Source: Bacteroidota bacterium
Lineage (GTDB): Bacteria; Bacteroidota; Bacteroidia; Cytophagales; Cyclobacteriaceae
DNA length: 9,844 nt
Direction of reading: 5' to 3'
Assembly (NCBI GenBank): GCA_023393375.1
Contig: JAEWLI010000037.1
Span: 1 to 9,844 of the forward strand
Made by a program: the position numbers and the translations under genes. Each line of letters begins with the position of its first letter. The first letter of the stretch is position 1. Shown piece after piece: positions 1 to 6,840 of this stretch. A model generated the notes under the pieces. That model saw only the letters and a program-made list of their open reading frames with translations. It was not told the DNA's origin and searched no databases.

Positions 1-425
1 GTATAATTGTTTGCCTCCAATTCAGCAAAAGAAAAATCCTTACGGTGAATCAAGTGTGGTGAATTTCTCAACATATTCCATTCTTCTTGATTACTTGGAA
101 ATACATCAAAGAAATAAACCGAAAAAAGCCCTGCAGGCAGTTGGGAGTATATATCTTCCCAAGATGTTATATGTCCTTCCATACCACCTACACATCCTCC
201 TGAGCCAGCACCTCTTACTTGCAACGGAATCTCAATTGATAATAAGGTATCCGGATAATGATGTGCGGTATACTCTTTTGAATACCAGAAAAACATCTCC
301 TTATTGGATTTATTTTTTATACACAAGTGCTCTACGCCTGAAACATTTTCAGGGCAAGAGGTCAATCCAATTACGCATATAAATAATATTAATAAATACT
401 TTATTGTGGTTAGAATAGTCTTCAT
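1..425 (-). CDS. small lipoprotein of unknown function, 3' end beyond the left edge
   Basis: The reverse strand reads open from an ATG at 425-423 to base 1, giving 141 codons with no stop, so the C-terminus lies outside the window. The N-terminus is a lipoprotein signal: MKTILTT, a hydrophobic stretch YLLILFICVIG, then the lipobox LTSC with the lipidated Cys at residue 24. The mature part has alternating aromatic and charged segments (MFFWYSKEY about residues 47-55, TSWEDIYSQLPAGLFSVYFF about 88-107) and ends near FSFAELEANNYT. From memory, this resembles a common family of small Bacteroidota lipoproteins ending in a D/E-L-E-x-x-N-x-T-I segment, so few residues are probably missing. No function is known to me. 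The start lies 5 bp after the stop of an upstream coding remnant, suggesting former co-transcription. A plus-strand frame open over 11-382 is its shadow, since it has no signal peptide or family resemblance. Confidence 0.78.
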   Translation of the reverse strand, partial: MKTILTTIKYLLILFICVIGLTSCPENVSGVEHLCIKNKSNKEMFFWYSKEYTAHHYPDTLLSIEIPLQVRGAGSGGCVGGMEGHITSWEDIYSQLPAGLFSVYFFDVFPSNQEEWNMLRNSPHLIHRKDFSFAELEANNY

Positions 426-430
426 ACTGT

Positions 431-591
431 TCAATTTAATAGAAAATCATTAGGATAAAACCAATTATTCATAAATCTATGTCGTCTTGCATATCTCCAT
501 GCATTTCTATTAGCCTGAGTTTCTGTCCAATCTTTCTTCTAGCACTTGGTATTCCAACAAAAGGTAAAAAAGTGTAATAAAACAAATGTAT
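431..591 (-). pseudogene. possible decayed gene 3' end, frameshifted, upstream of the lipoprotein
   Basis: On the minus strand, the frame ending in TGA at 433-431 encodes a protein-like C-terminus (KDWTETQANRNAW followed by RYARRHRFMNNWF and NDFLLN), but it is closed upstream by TAG at 541-539. The adjacent frame over 591-535 gives YYTFLPFVGIPSARR, which would run straight into KDWTETQ if one base were added in the A-run near 535. That frame is closed by TAG at 594-592. The pieces look like a 3' remnant of a larger gene broken by a one-base shift and further decay. Its stop lies 5 bp before the lipoprotein start, a spacing typical of co-transcribed genes. I do not recognise the family. It could also be chance coding-like sequence, or a sequencing error in a homopolymer. 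Confidence 0.4.
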
Positions 592-968
592 CTAACCAAA
601 AATTGAAATTCAATGTGAATAAATCACAAAACAATACATGACATTCAGAAAAATGAGTACTTTTAAAATTAAGATGATATTTTGGCAAAAAATTATCTCC
701 ATATACTTATTTCGCATTAAATACAAAGAAACCAATCCAGCATTATGTCAGTCAAAAGCAATGAAAAAATGAGAAAATAAACTTTTCTTCAAAAATTATT
801 ACATCTGGGAATTAATTGAAATTATCTCCCATATTACAAGGAATTGATAGGCCCTTAAAAAAATGTGTTTAAAATAAATACAGATAAATAATGAAACATC
901 ATCAAAAGCATTATTTTAGTAAGTTGCCGTATTTGTTATTATTATTGCGACAGAATAATGATAATCAG
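592..968. other. AT-rich intergenic region, no supported gene
   Basis: This stretch is rich in A and T runs, with stops in every frame at short intervals. The plus-strand frame open from the ATG at 891 reads into Lnb, but its first 26 residues are not signal-peptide-like, so I treat 891-968 as leader. A small palindrome, ATTGAA-A-TTCAAT, lies at 602-614. Bases 807-826 match a 20-base segment inside the DUF3788 gene at the right edge (9717-9736). The lnb promoter should be here, but I find no good TAnnTTTG box with a correctly spaced upstream TTG. Confidence 0.5.
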
Positions 969-2174
969 ATGAGATCACCCGTTTTCTTCAAATTCTTAGT
1001 TGTTGCGTTATGTGTATTAACAGCCCCTGCTGCTAAAGCCGCTCCTCCACTCAGTGAGTCAGCAGAGATCAGTTTGCTCACCTGCTCCTCAGGCCCAGCC
1101 TTATATAAAACCTTTGGGCATAATGCTTTCAGGGTAAAAGACCCAGTACTGGGTTTGGACAGGGTTTATAATTATGGCACGTTCGATTTCGATACTGAAA
1201 ATTTTTATTTAAAATTCGCAAGAGGTAAGCTTAACTATTGGTTGTCTACCAGTAGTTTCGAAAGGTTTCTTTATGAATATGCCTATTATAAGCAATCAGT
1301 ATTTGAGAATGAGTTTAACCTGACCCAAGCAGAAAAGCAACGGTTGTTTGACTTCCTTGAAAACAATGCACTTCCTGAGAACCGTTTTTATTTATACGAT
1401 TTTTTCTTTGATAATTGTGCCACCCGTATCCGGGATGCGATGTACCATACATTTTCCAATAATGTACTAATTGCGGATTCCAGTTGGTATAAGGAAATGA
1501 CTTTCAGGGAAGGTATTGCAAGTTATTCTACCAACCAACCATGGTCACGCCTGGGAATGGATTTAGGTCTGGGGATTCCCACCGACCGAAATATGGATAT
1601 ACAGGAAATCATGTTTCTCCCGGAATATCTTATGAAAGGACTCGAAAGCATGATATTAAAAACCGGAACAGAAGAAAAACCTTTGCTACGCCCTCGGGTA
1701 ACATTGCTTGAAGGAACACCTTTCGGATCAGAAGCAGGAGAATTTAACTATGTGTTTTTATTGTTTATGATCATTTTAATATTGGTATTCTATTTAACTT
1801 ATCAGGAGTATCAAAAAGGAAAACATAATGCTAAGCTAGACAAAATAGTTTTCCTGCTCCCTGCTATAATGGCTGTGGTGCAACTGCTTTTATGGTTTGG
1901 AACTGATCATAGGGTTTCACGGATAAACCCTGATCTGTTATGGACATTACCCGCATTGATATTAATGTTTGTCAGTGTCAGAAAAGCTGGATTTAGTGTT
2001 ATTTTGTTGTTTACAATAATGATTTTATTTTACCTTATCTTATTTCTGTGGGGATTTAATAACAACTTAACCATACTTCCACTGGTAATAATGGTACTAC
2101 TACGGGTAATTTATCTTTTTTACCTTTCAAATAAGAAGCTGAAAAACAATGAATTTAGCCCCCATAAATCTTAA
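969..2174 (+). CDS. lnb: Lnb-type lipoprotein N-acyltransferase (DUF4105) with C-terminal membrane domain
   Basis: Proteins of this family (DUF4105, now the Lnb N-terminal periplasmic domain) add the third, amide-linked acyl chain to the N-terminal Cys of lipoproteins in Bacteroidota, which lack canonical Lnt. The 401-residue product has a signal-like segment (MRSPVFFKFLVVALCV, then APAAKA, about 1-25). A periplasmic domain of about 30-260 carries FGHNAFRV with His51 and FFDNCATRIRDA with Cys150, plus the family-like VYNYGTFDF near 66-74. I take Cys150/His51 as the likely catalytic pair, by inference from the motifs. About five hydrophobic helices follow from residue 255 on, matching the Lnb-like transmembrane domain. 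I chose ATG 969 because it starts directly on the signal sequence. An in-frame ATG at 891 would add 26 residues (MKHHQKHYFSKL...) that spoil it. The PlsC gene follows after 25 bp and is probably co-transcribed. Confidence 0.88.
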   Translation: MRSPVFFKFLVVALCVLTAPAAKAAPPLSESAEISLLTCSSGPALYKTFGHNAFRVKDPVLGLDRVYNYGTFDFDTENFYLKFARGKLNYWLSTSSFERFLYEYAYYKQSVFENEFNLTQAEKQRLFDFLENNALPENRFYLYDFFFDNCATRIRDAMYHTFSNNVLIADSSWYKEMTFREGIASYSTNQPWSRLGMDLGLGIPTDRNMDIQEIMFLPEYLMKGLESMILKTGTEEKPLLRPRVTLLEGTPFGSEAGEFNYVFLLFMIILILVFYLTYQEYQKGKHNAKLDKIVFLLPAIMAVVQLLLWFGTDHRVSRINPDLLWTLPALILMFVSVRKAGFSVILLFTIMILFYLILFLWGFNNNLTILPLVIMVLLRVIYLFYLSNKKLKNNEFSPHKS

Positions 2175-2199
2175 TTAGAAATTTTATTAATTTAGCTGT

Positions 2200-2931
2200 A
2201 TGAATAAGCTGTTGTATTATTTATATCAGCCTTATAAATGGCTGGTGTACATCCCGTTGCTGATTCTATCTACATTTATTTTCGGCATATTAGCTATTTT
2301 ATTGTCGTTTATCAATAAAAGGTTGAGCAGTCAGATAGGTGGTGCTGGTTGGGCACGTTTTAACGGCTGGATTGCACCGGTGCATGTACGGGTTTCGGGC
2401 AAAAAAAATATTGATAAAAATCAATCCTATGTGATTGTAGCCAATCATCAAAGTTTGTTTGACATCTTCATTATGTACGGTTGGTTGGGTATTGATATCA
2501 GATGGGTGATGAAGTATGAATTAAGAAAGGTGCCGATATTAGGTATTGCCTGTAAACGTGTAGGGCATATTTTCGTAAACCGGTCTAATACAAAAGCCAG
2601 TCTGGAATCAATTAATCAAGCTAAGAAAGCGATACAAAACGGCACTTCCGTAGTATTTTTTCCTGAAGGCACCAGAAGCAGTGACAGCAAAATTGGCAAA
2701 TTTAAAAAGGGCGCTTTTAAGTTGGCTATGGAACTCGGATTACCCATCTTACCAGTAACCATCAATGGCACTGGCAAGAGGTTGCCATCTGGAACAATGG
2801 ATCTAACGCCCGGCACTGTGGGAATGACTATCCATCCCGCTATTGAAATCCTCCCATTCCAAAAAAATGAAAGTATGGAACAACTGATTGAGAAATCAAG
2901 AGAAACAATTGAGAATGGATTGATTCACTAA
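2200..2931 (+). CDS. plsC: 1-acyl-sn-glycerol-3-phosphate acyltransferase (PlsC family)
   Basis: This enzyme acylates the sn-2 position of lysophosphatidic acid to make phosphatidic acid, the precursor of membrane phospholipids, at the cytoplasmic membrane. The 243-residue protein has the usual length. It has a hydrophobic N-terminal anchor (about 15-38), the catalytic NHxxxxD block NHQSLFD at 82-88, the substrate-binding region KYELRKVPILG around 105-115, FPEGTRS at 154-160, and a motif-IV-like LPILPVTING near residue 180. All key residues are present. It starts 25 bp after lnb on the same strand, so the two are probably an operon of acyl-transfer enzymes. A role in re-acylating lysophospholipid left by Lnb is possible but only an inference. 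The exact acyl acceptor cannot be read from sequence, since the family includes lysophospholipid and ornithine-lipid acyltransferases. Confidence 0.9.
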   Translation: MNKLLYYLYQPYKWLVYIPLLILSTFIFGILAILLSFINKRLSSQIGGAGWARFNGWIAPVHVRVSGKKNIDKNQSYVIVANHQSLFDIFIMYGWLGIDIRWVMKYELRKVPILGIACKRVGHIFVNRSNTKASLESINQAKKAIQNGTSVVFFPEGTRSSDSKIGKFKKGAFKLAMELGLPILPVTINGTGKRLPSGTMDLTPGTVGMTIHPAIEILPFQKNESMEQLIEKSRETIENGLIH

Positions 2932-3098
2932 TTCTTACAACTTATTGATTATCATTTTCTTATACCCTGAATAGTTCTTTTGACGAAAAATATCCCTCCG
3001 ATTCCTATTATTATTATTCAAAATCAGATAATTTTGAAAATTCAGCGACCGAAGAGCACCAAAAACCAAAGGAATATATATATTTTGATAACCGACTG

Positions 3099-3356
3099 AT
3101 GCTCGACAGAAAATTACATAAGTTTTATCTCTCTTTCAAAACCTCTACTGACATTGAATTAGTGTGGATAGAAGGTATCAACCTTCGTCATGCCAAAGAA
3201 AAGCTGCTAATGAAATATCCGGAAGCCACAGATGTGATGGATTGGACATACGAGAAGCCTGAAGATCTTGATCAGTATAAAGCCAAATTTTACCACTCCA
3301 AGAAACAGGAATGGATTAGGAACCATCATGGGTTTTATGACCCTTTGTCTGATTAA
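3099..3356 (+). CDS. small conserved-looking protein of unknown function, 85 residues
   Basis: I do not recognise this family. The protein is soluble-looking, with no signal peptide or membrane segment. It is rich in aromatic and charged residues (FYLSFKTSTDIELVWIEG, then NLRHAKEKLLMKYPEA, then YHSKKQEWIRNHHGFYDP). The pattern suggests beta strand, helix, then a charged tail. Codon composition and residue mix look like a real gene. The ATG at 3099 is the only ATG available. The same frame stays open upstream to 2949 without an ATG, GTG or TTG start and gives a Tyr/Ser/Glu-rich stretch, so a longer product is not excluded. It lies 167 bp after plsC and 108 bp before the DUF72 gene, same strand, and may have its own promoter. 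No visible link to either neighbour. Confidence 0.6.
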   Translation: MLDRKLHKFYLSFKTSTDIELVWIEGINLRHAKEKLLMKYPEATDVMDWTYEKPEDLDQYKAKFYHSKKQEWIRNHHGFYDPLSD

Positions 3357-3464
3357 AATTCTGACCATCCCATTTTCTTTTTAAACTACTTCATCTTTTC
3401 GTTCGGCCATTTTTAGTTCATAACTTTCATCAAGCCCACTGGTTTTTAAGAAAATCGTGCATTT

Positions 3465-4190
3465 ATGGCTATTATCATAGGTACTTCGGGATGGAGTTAC
3501 GATCACTGGGAAAATATTGTATATCCGGGAGGTGTAAAAGGCCCTTTACGGCTTGACTATTACGTAAAACTGTTTGATACAGTAGAACTAAACAGTTCTT
3601 TTTATAACTGGCCATTGGACCGAGTATTTTTTAGCTGGGCCACTAGATTGCCAGACCATTTTATCCTCACGGTAAAGGCACCAAGGAATCTCACGCATTT
3701 TCAAAAACTGTATAAGCCTGAATACTGGATAATGAGGGTGGTTCGGGCAATATCTTTTTTAAAAGAAAAAATGGGTGTGCTATTGGTACAGCTGCCGCCA
3801 TCTTTTGGTGTGGATTATCCCCGATTGGAATATTTTTTGAAGATGATCCCTCCCGAAATCAGGATGGCAGTTGAGTTCCGGCACCATGAATGGCACCAGG
3901 AAACCACCTTTCAGATGCTGGAACAATACAATAAAGCTTATTGCATCATGAGTGGAAACCATCTGGCTTGTGTTTTAAGGGCAACCACTGATTTTGTGTA
4001 TGTGCGTTTGCACGGTCCTGATCAAGCTGACCAACATGGGTGTTATTCAGAAGAAAATTTAAACTGGTGGGCTGACAGGATCAGGGAGTGGCATAATATG
4101 AATAAAGACGTCTATGTTTATTTTAACAACGACTTTGAAGGCCATGCCGTAAGAAATGCCCAAAGGTTGAAACAGCTCCTGTGTGTATAA
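3465..4190 (+). CDS. yecE: DUF72 / YecE family protein
   Basis: This is a member of the DUF72 (YecE-like) family, TIM-barrel proteins found widely in bacteria and without an established biochemical role. The 241 residues carry the family landmarks in order: GTSGWSYDHW (6-15), VELNSSFYNWP near 40-50, TVKAPRNLTHF near 70, GVLLVQLPPSFG near 104-115, MAVEFRHHEW near 134-143, VYVRLHGPD near 178-186, and the C-terminal VYFNNDFEGHAVRNAQRL. The length is normal, if slightly short, and nothing is missing. No signal peptide, so cytoplasmic. The ATG at 3465 begins directly on the first barrel strand. It converges with the cytochrome c gene, with only 21 bp between the two stop codons and no obvious hairpin, so the transcripts may overlap. 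The E. coli name yecE is used by family resemblance only. Confidence 0.9.
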   Translation: MAIIIGTSGWSYDHWENIVYPGGVKGPLRLDYYVKLFDTVELNSSFYNWPLDRVFFSWATRLPDHFILTVKAPRNLTHFQKLYKPEYWIMRVVRAISFLKEKMGVLLVQLPPSFGVDYPRLEYFLKMIPPEIRMAVEFRHHEWHQETTFQMLEQYNKAYCIMSGNHLACVLRATTDFVYVRLHGPDQADQHGCYSEENLNWWADRIREWHNMNKDVYVYFNNDFEGHAVRNAQRLKQLLCV

Positions 4191-4211
4191 TAGTTGAAAA
4201 AATAACCTCAT

Positions 4212-4670
4212 TTACTTCGTTAATAGCAATCTTTCTATGTCATTTGGTTTCAGCAAAACTGTAGTATCTGCAAATTCTTTGTATATATACGCTGTGATTT
4301 CAGAAATATCCAATGGTGTAAATTTTGGGTTTGATGGCATTGATTGATCATATTTAATTCCATTTACCATTATCTCACCTTCCATTCCATACCTGATGAT
4401 CCTGACGGTCCGGTTTACATCAGCTTTCAAATAATCAGCATCTTTTAACGGCGGATACAATTGCCCTAATCCACTACCATCTTTCTGATGACAATTTGAA
4501 CAAAATCGCAAATACAGGACCCTGCCATTCGCGACATACTGTTTGTGTTGCATTCGGTCGGCTGCACTAAGCTTTTTAAATCCTCTATCGCCATTTTGAT
4601 TACACGCTGCCAGATGATTCAGACAAAATAATAGTAATAGATTCCTGATCAGATTGTATTTACTGATCAT
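4212..4670 (-). CDS. monohaem cytochrome c lipoprotein
   Basis: The 152-residue protein is a class I c-type cytochrome anchored as a lipoprotein. It begins with a signal sequence (LIRNLLLLFCLNHLAAC) whose lipobox LAAC puts the lipidated Cys at residue 23. The haem-binding CSNCH motif is at 57-61 (Cys57, Cys60, proximal His61), followed by DGSGLGQLYPPL as in cytochrome cbb3-associated and related small cytochromes. Met111 in YDQSMPSN is the likely distal haem ligand, and the closing helix is ISEITAYIYKEF. It would carry electrons on the periplasmic side. The donor and acceptor are not shown. Its start overlaps the end of the Sco gene by 11 bp, so the two are translationally coupled or at least co-transcribed. 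The gene ends 21 bp from the convergent DUF72 gene. Confidence 0.9.
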   Translation of the reverse strand: MISKYNLIRNLLLLFCLNHLAACNQNGDRGFKKLSAADRMQHKQYVANGRVLYLRFCSNCHQKDGSGLGQLYPPLKDADYLKADVNRTVRIIRYGMEGEIMVNGIKYDQSMPSNPKFTPLDISEITAYIYKEFADTTVLLKPNDIERLLLTK

Positions 4671-5307
4671 ATTCCTTAATTAGAATTTGTATATCTTTCA
4701 TTAGCCGGTCCACTTCATTTTCTTCGGTTCCGTCGTACATTCCCCGAATTCTTTTTTCTTTATCGATCAAAATAAATGCCCCACTATGAATATATCCCCC
4801 CGGAGCTTCTCCATCTTCCTGGGCTGTCACCAAATAGCTTTTCTCCCCTATCGAGTAAATTTCATTTTTATTACCAGTCACAAAATGCCACTTTCCGCTG
4901 TCCACTCCCAATTTATCAGAAAAAGCTTTTAACACAGCTACTGTATCGTGCACTGGATCAATTGAATGAGATAAAATCAATACCTCATCATTATCCTTAA
5001 ATTTTTCATAAACCCTCAACATTTGTGTCTTCATCACAGGGCATATTGTTGGACATGTAGTGAAAAAGAAATCCGCCACATAAATTTTATCATCAAACGT
5101 ATGGTGAGTCACTAACAAACTATCCTGATTGACAAATTGAAATTGCGGTATGGTATGGTGCACGGTGTCATAACTCACCTTGCCATTAAGTTCAGTTGGT
5201 TTCACCTCCTTCCTGCCCATTATCGGCAATGATTTTTGCGATTCATTATTGCAGCCAGCACTAAAAATTGTAATCCATATCAAGTTGTAAAAAATAAAAT
5301 TTTTCAT
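4660..5307 (-). CDS. Sco1/SenC family copper-chaperone lipoprotein
   Basis: Sco proteins are thioredoxin-fold factors that bind copper and help assemble the CuA site of cytochrome c oxidase; some act as thiol redox proteins. The 215-residue product has a short lipoprotein signal (IWITIFSAGC, lipid Cys19). The Sco metal/redox motif is CPTIC within FFFTTCPTICPVM (Cys85, Cys89), with His174 in YIHSGAFILID as the third copper ligand. SHSIDPVHDT around 113-122 is the conserved Sco segment. All three copper ligands are present, so it is probably functional. The gene is first in a unit with the overlapping cytochrome c gene and is transcribed away from the repeat-protein gene at 5502, with 194 bp between the two starts. 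No oxidase subunit gene is visible in the window, so whether its client is an aa3/CuA oxidase cannot be told from here. Confidence 0.92.
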   Translation of the reverse strand: MKNFIFYNLIWITIFSAGCNNESQKSLPIMGRKEVKPTELNGKVSYDTVHHTIPQFQFVNQDSLLVTHHTFDDKIYVADFFFTTCPTICPVMKTQMLRVYEKFKDNDEVLILSHSIDPVHDTVAVLKAFSDKLGVDSGKWHFVTGNKNEIYSIGEKSYLVTAQEDGEAPGGYIHSGAFILIDKEKRIRGMYDGTEENEVDRLMKDIQILIKEYDQ

Positions 5308-5465
5308 TTGTGATTTATTAAAATACGTTTTGCGAATGTATCATATTTATCGGATTTAAAAAAGAAGTGATGATCTCACCTAAATCAAAAATCCTGTCTT
5401 ATCATCATATAAAATGTTGAGTAAATAAATTTTTTTCTCCCCAGTAAGGGTAAAGTCATATCCGG

Positions 5466-5498
5466 TTGTCACCTGATCAAACACTAAAATTATTTTTG
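5466..5498 (+). promoter_or_regulatory. candidate Bacteroidota promoter (TTG ... TATTTTTG)
   Basis: TATTTTTG at 5491-5498 fits the Bacteroidota -7 consensus TAnnTTTG exactly, and TTG at 5466-5468 lies 22 bp upstream, within the loose spacing known for the -33 element. The box ends 3 bp before the ATG at 5502, so a transcript from it would have almost no leader. It is either a leaderless-type promoter or a chance match in AT-rich DNA. Confidence 0.35.
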
Positions 5499-5501
5499 AT
5501 C

Positions 5502-6800
5502 ATGAAGTACAAATATTTGTTTACCGGAATTTTTTTAGGACTGGCTGTCATCTCTCATTCAATAGTTGCTCAAGATAGCATTCCTGGCAAACCATTCCAG
5601 CACAACGAAACAACCGAAGCACCGATACAGGTTACTTTTTTTTATCCATTGGGTAGTCATGGATTGACATCAAAAAATTATACCTATCGCTTTTCTTTAA
5701 ATATGCTTTCGGGAATTGTGGGAGGTTTGAATGGAATTGAAATGGGAAGTTTTACTAATGTGGTTACCGGAAATGCTAAAGGAGCTCAATTTGCAGGGAT
5801 AGGAAATTATGTTCATCAGGAAATGAACGGGGCGCAGTTTTCAGGCCTTTTTAATGTCAGCCGTGGGTTTGTAAAAGGTGGGCAGTTTACCGGTTTGGTC
5901 AACTTGAGTACGAAATCTGCTGAAGGTGTGCAATTGAGTGGATTACTGAATATAAACCGAGGCAACTTCCGGGGGTTGCAGGGAGCAGGATTGGCTGACT
6001 TAGTGACCGGTGATGTGGAAGGGGTTCAAATGGCCGGGCTGTTCAATTATGCCGGAGGGGAAGTGACTTCCGGTCAATTTGCCGGACTGGCGAATGTGTC
6101 ATTAAAAAATTCAAAGGGTGCCCAACTAAGTGGTTTGATCAATTATTCGCCTGCACATAAGGGCTTACAAGCTTCAGGACTAGTTAATGTGGCAGCAAAA
6201 GAAACAACAGGTAGTCAAATTAGTGGTGTAGTGAATTACACTCGTAAATTGAGTGGTGTGCAAATCGGCCTGATAAACATTGCCGACACTGTAAAACGCG
6301 GTACCATGATCGGTCTTGTCAGTTATACACGAAATGGCTATAAAAGCATTAGTATTTCTTCCGATGAGTCCTTTCATGGCCATATATCATTGAAAATGGG
6401 ACTTCAAAATTTTTACACCCTTTACAATTTCGGATTTGCTTCTCTTGAGAAAGATGTGTGGGCATATGGATTGGGGTTTGGAACTCACATCATAGACAAT
6501 CATCGGTTTGCTTTGGCATTGGAAGGTGTATCTTATCATATCAAGGAATCCGATGATTGGTACGACGAACTGAACATGCTGGTACGCCTTAATTTGAATT
6601 TTCAATATAAGATCACTGAAAAATTTGCTGTTCATGCCGGACTTTCAGCCAATACAAGTATTTCCCAGGTAAAAGATGAGGAAGGTTTACTATCTGGTAG
6701 TAAACTTAACCCCAAATGGACTTTTTATGAACATACCGGGGAAAAAACCAAAACTACTGTATTTCCGGGATGGCGAACAGGATTCACATTTACCCTCTGA
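5502..6800 (+). CDS. exported 16-residue-repeat surface protein (LA_2272-like), function unknown
   Basis: The 432-residue product starts with a clear signal peptide (KYLFTGIFLGLAVISHSIVAQ, about 4-24). A run of tandem repeats fills residues 91 to about 278. Each copy is 15-16 residues on the pattern xxxGxQxxGLxNxxxx, for example NAKGAQFAGIGNYVHQ, EMNGAQFSGLFNVSRG and DVEGVQMAGLFNYAGG. A weaker copy precedes them. The regular Gly, Gln and Asn positions suggest a beta-solenoid. The C-terminal part (about 290-432) has alternating strands and ends in a GFTFTL beta-signal-like tail, as in outer-membrane barrels. It resembles what databases call LA_2272-family surface-repeat proteins, which have no known activity. 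The TonB-dependent receptor gene follows after 40 bp, so the two probably form an operon. I chose ATG 5502 because it opens the signal peptide. An in-frame TTG at 5466 would add 12 hydrophilic residues. Confidence 0.8.
   Translation: MKYKYLFTGIFLGLAVISHSIVAQDSIPGKPFQHNETTEAPIQVTFFYPLGSHGLTSKNYTYRFSLNMLSGIVGGLNGIEMGSFTNVVTGNAKGAQFAGIGNYVHQEMNGAQFSGLFNVSRGFVKGGQFTGLVNLSTKSAEGVQLSGLLNINRGNFRGLQGAGLADLVTGDVEGVQMAGLFNYAGGEVTSGQFAGLANVSLKNSKGAQLSGLINYSPAHKGLQASGLVNVAAKETTGSQISGVVNYTRKLSGVQIGLINIADTVKRGTMIGLVSYTRNGYKSISISSDESFHGHISLKMGLQNFYTLYNFGFASLEKDVWAYGLGFGTHIIDNHRFALALEGVSYHIKESDDWYDELNMLVRLNLNFQYKITEKFAVHAGLSANTSISQVKDEEGLLSGSKLNPKWTFYEHTGEKTKTTVFPGWRTGFTFTL
5772..6335 (+). repeat. tandem array of about 12 coding repeats of 45-48 bp
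   Basis: The segment encodes successive GxQxxGLxN units. The first eight are 16 residues each, starting at residues 91, 107, 123, 139, 155, 171, 187 and 203. The next three are 15 residues, starting at 219, 234 and 249, and a final degenerate unit starts at 264. The repeats are conserved at protein level but have diverged at DNA level, which points to old, selected structure and not recent slippage. Confidence 0.8.
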
Positions 6801-6840
6801 TTAATTAACCATTTAAATATTTACTCAACTTAATTTTATT

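Noticed and set aside
11..382. Plus-strand open frame of 123 codons
   Set aside because: It lies opposite the minus-strand lipoprotein gene, which has a signal peptide and lipobox and a much more protein-like composition. The plus frame has neither.
891..968. N-terminal extension of Lnb from the ATG at 891
   Set aside because: The extra 26 residues are His/Gln/Asn-rich around a short Leu run and would displace the clear signal sequence beginning at Met 969.
4191..4211. Terminator between the convergent DUF72 and cytochrome c genes
   Set aside because: The 21-bp gap has an A-run but no stem that could form a hairpin.
4776..5000. Plus-strand open frame inside the Sco gene
   Set aside because: It is a shadow of the Sco1/SenC coding sequence, with no start context or recognisable protein features.
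5466..5501. TTG start giving 12 extra residues on the repeat protein
   Set aside because: The residues are hydrophilic and precede a complete signal peptide beginning at the ATG at 5502.
5416..6829. 12-base inverted match GTTGAGTAAATA (5416-5427) and TATTTACTCAAC (6818-6829), upstream of the repeat protein and the TonB receptor
   Set aside because: A 12-base match is expected by chance several times in 10 kb of AT-rich DNA, and the orientation and distances to the two starts differ.
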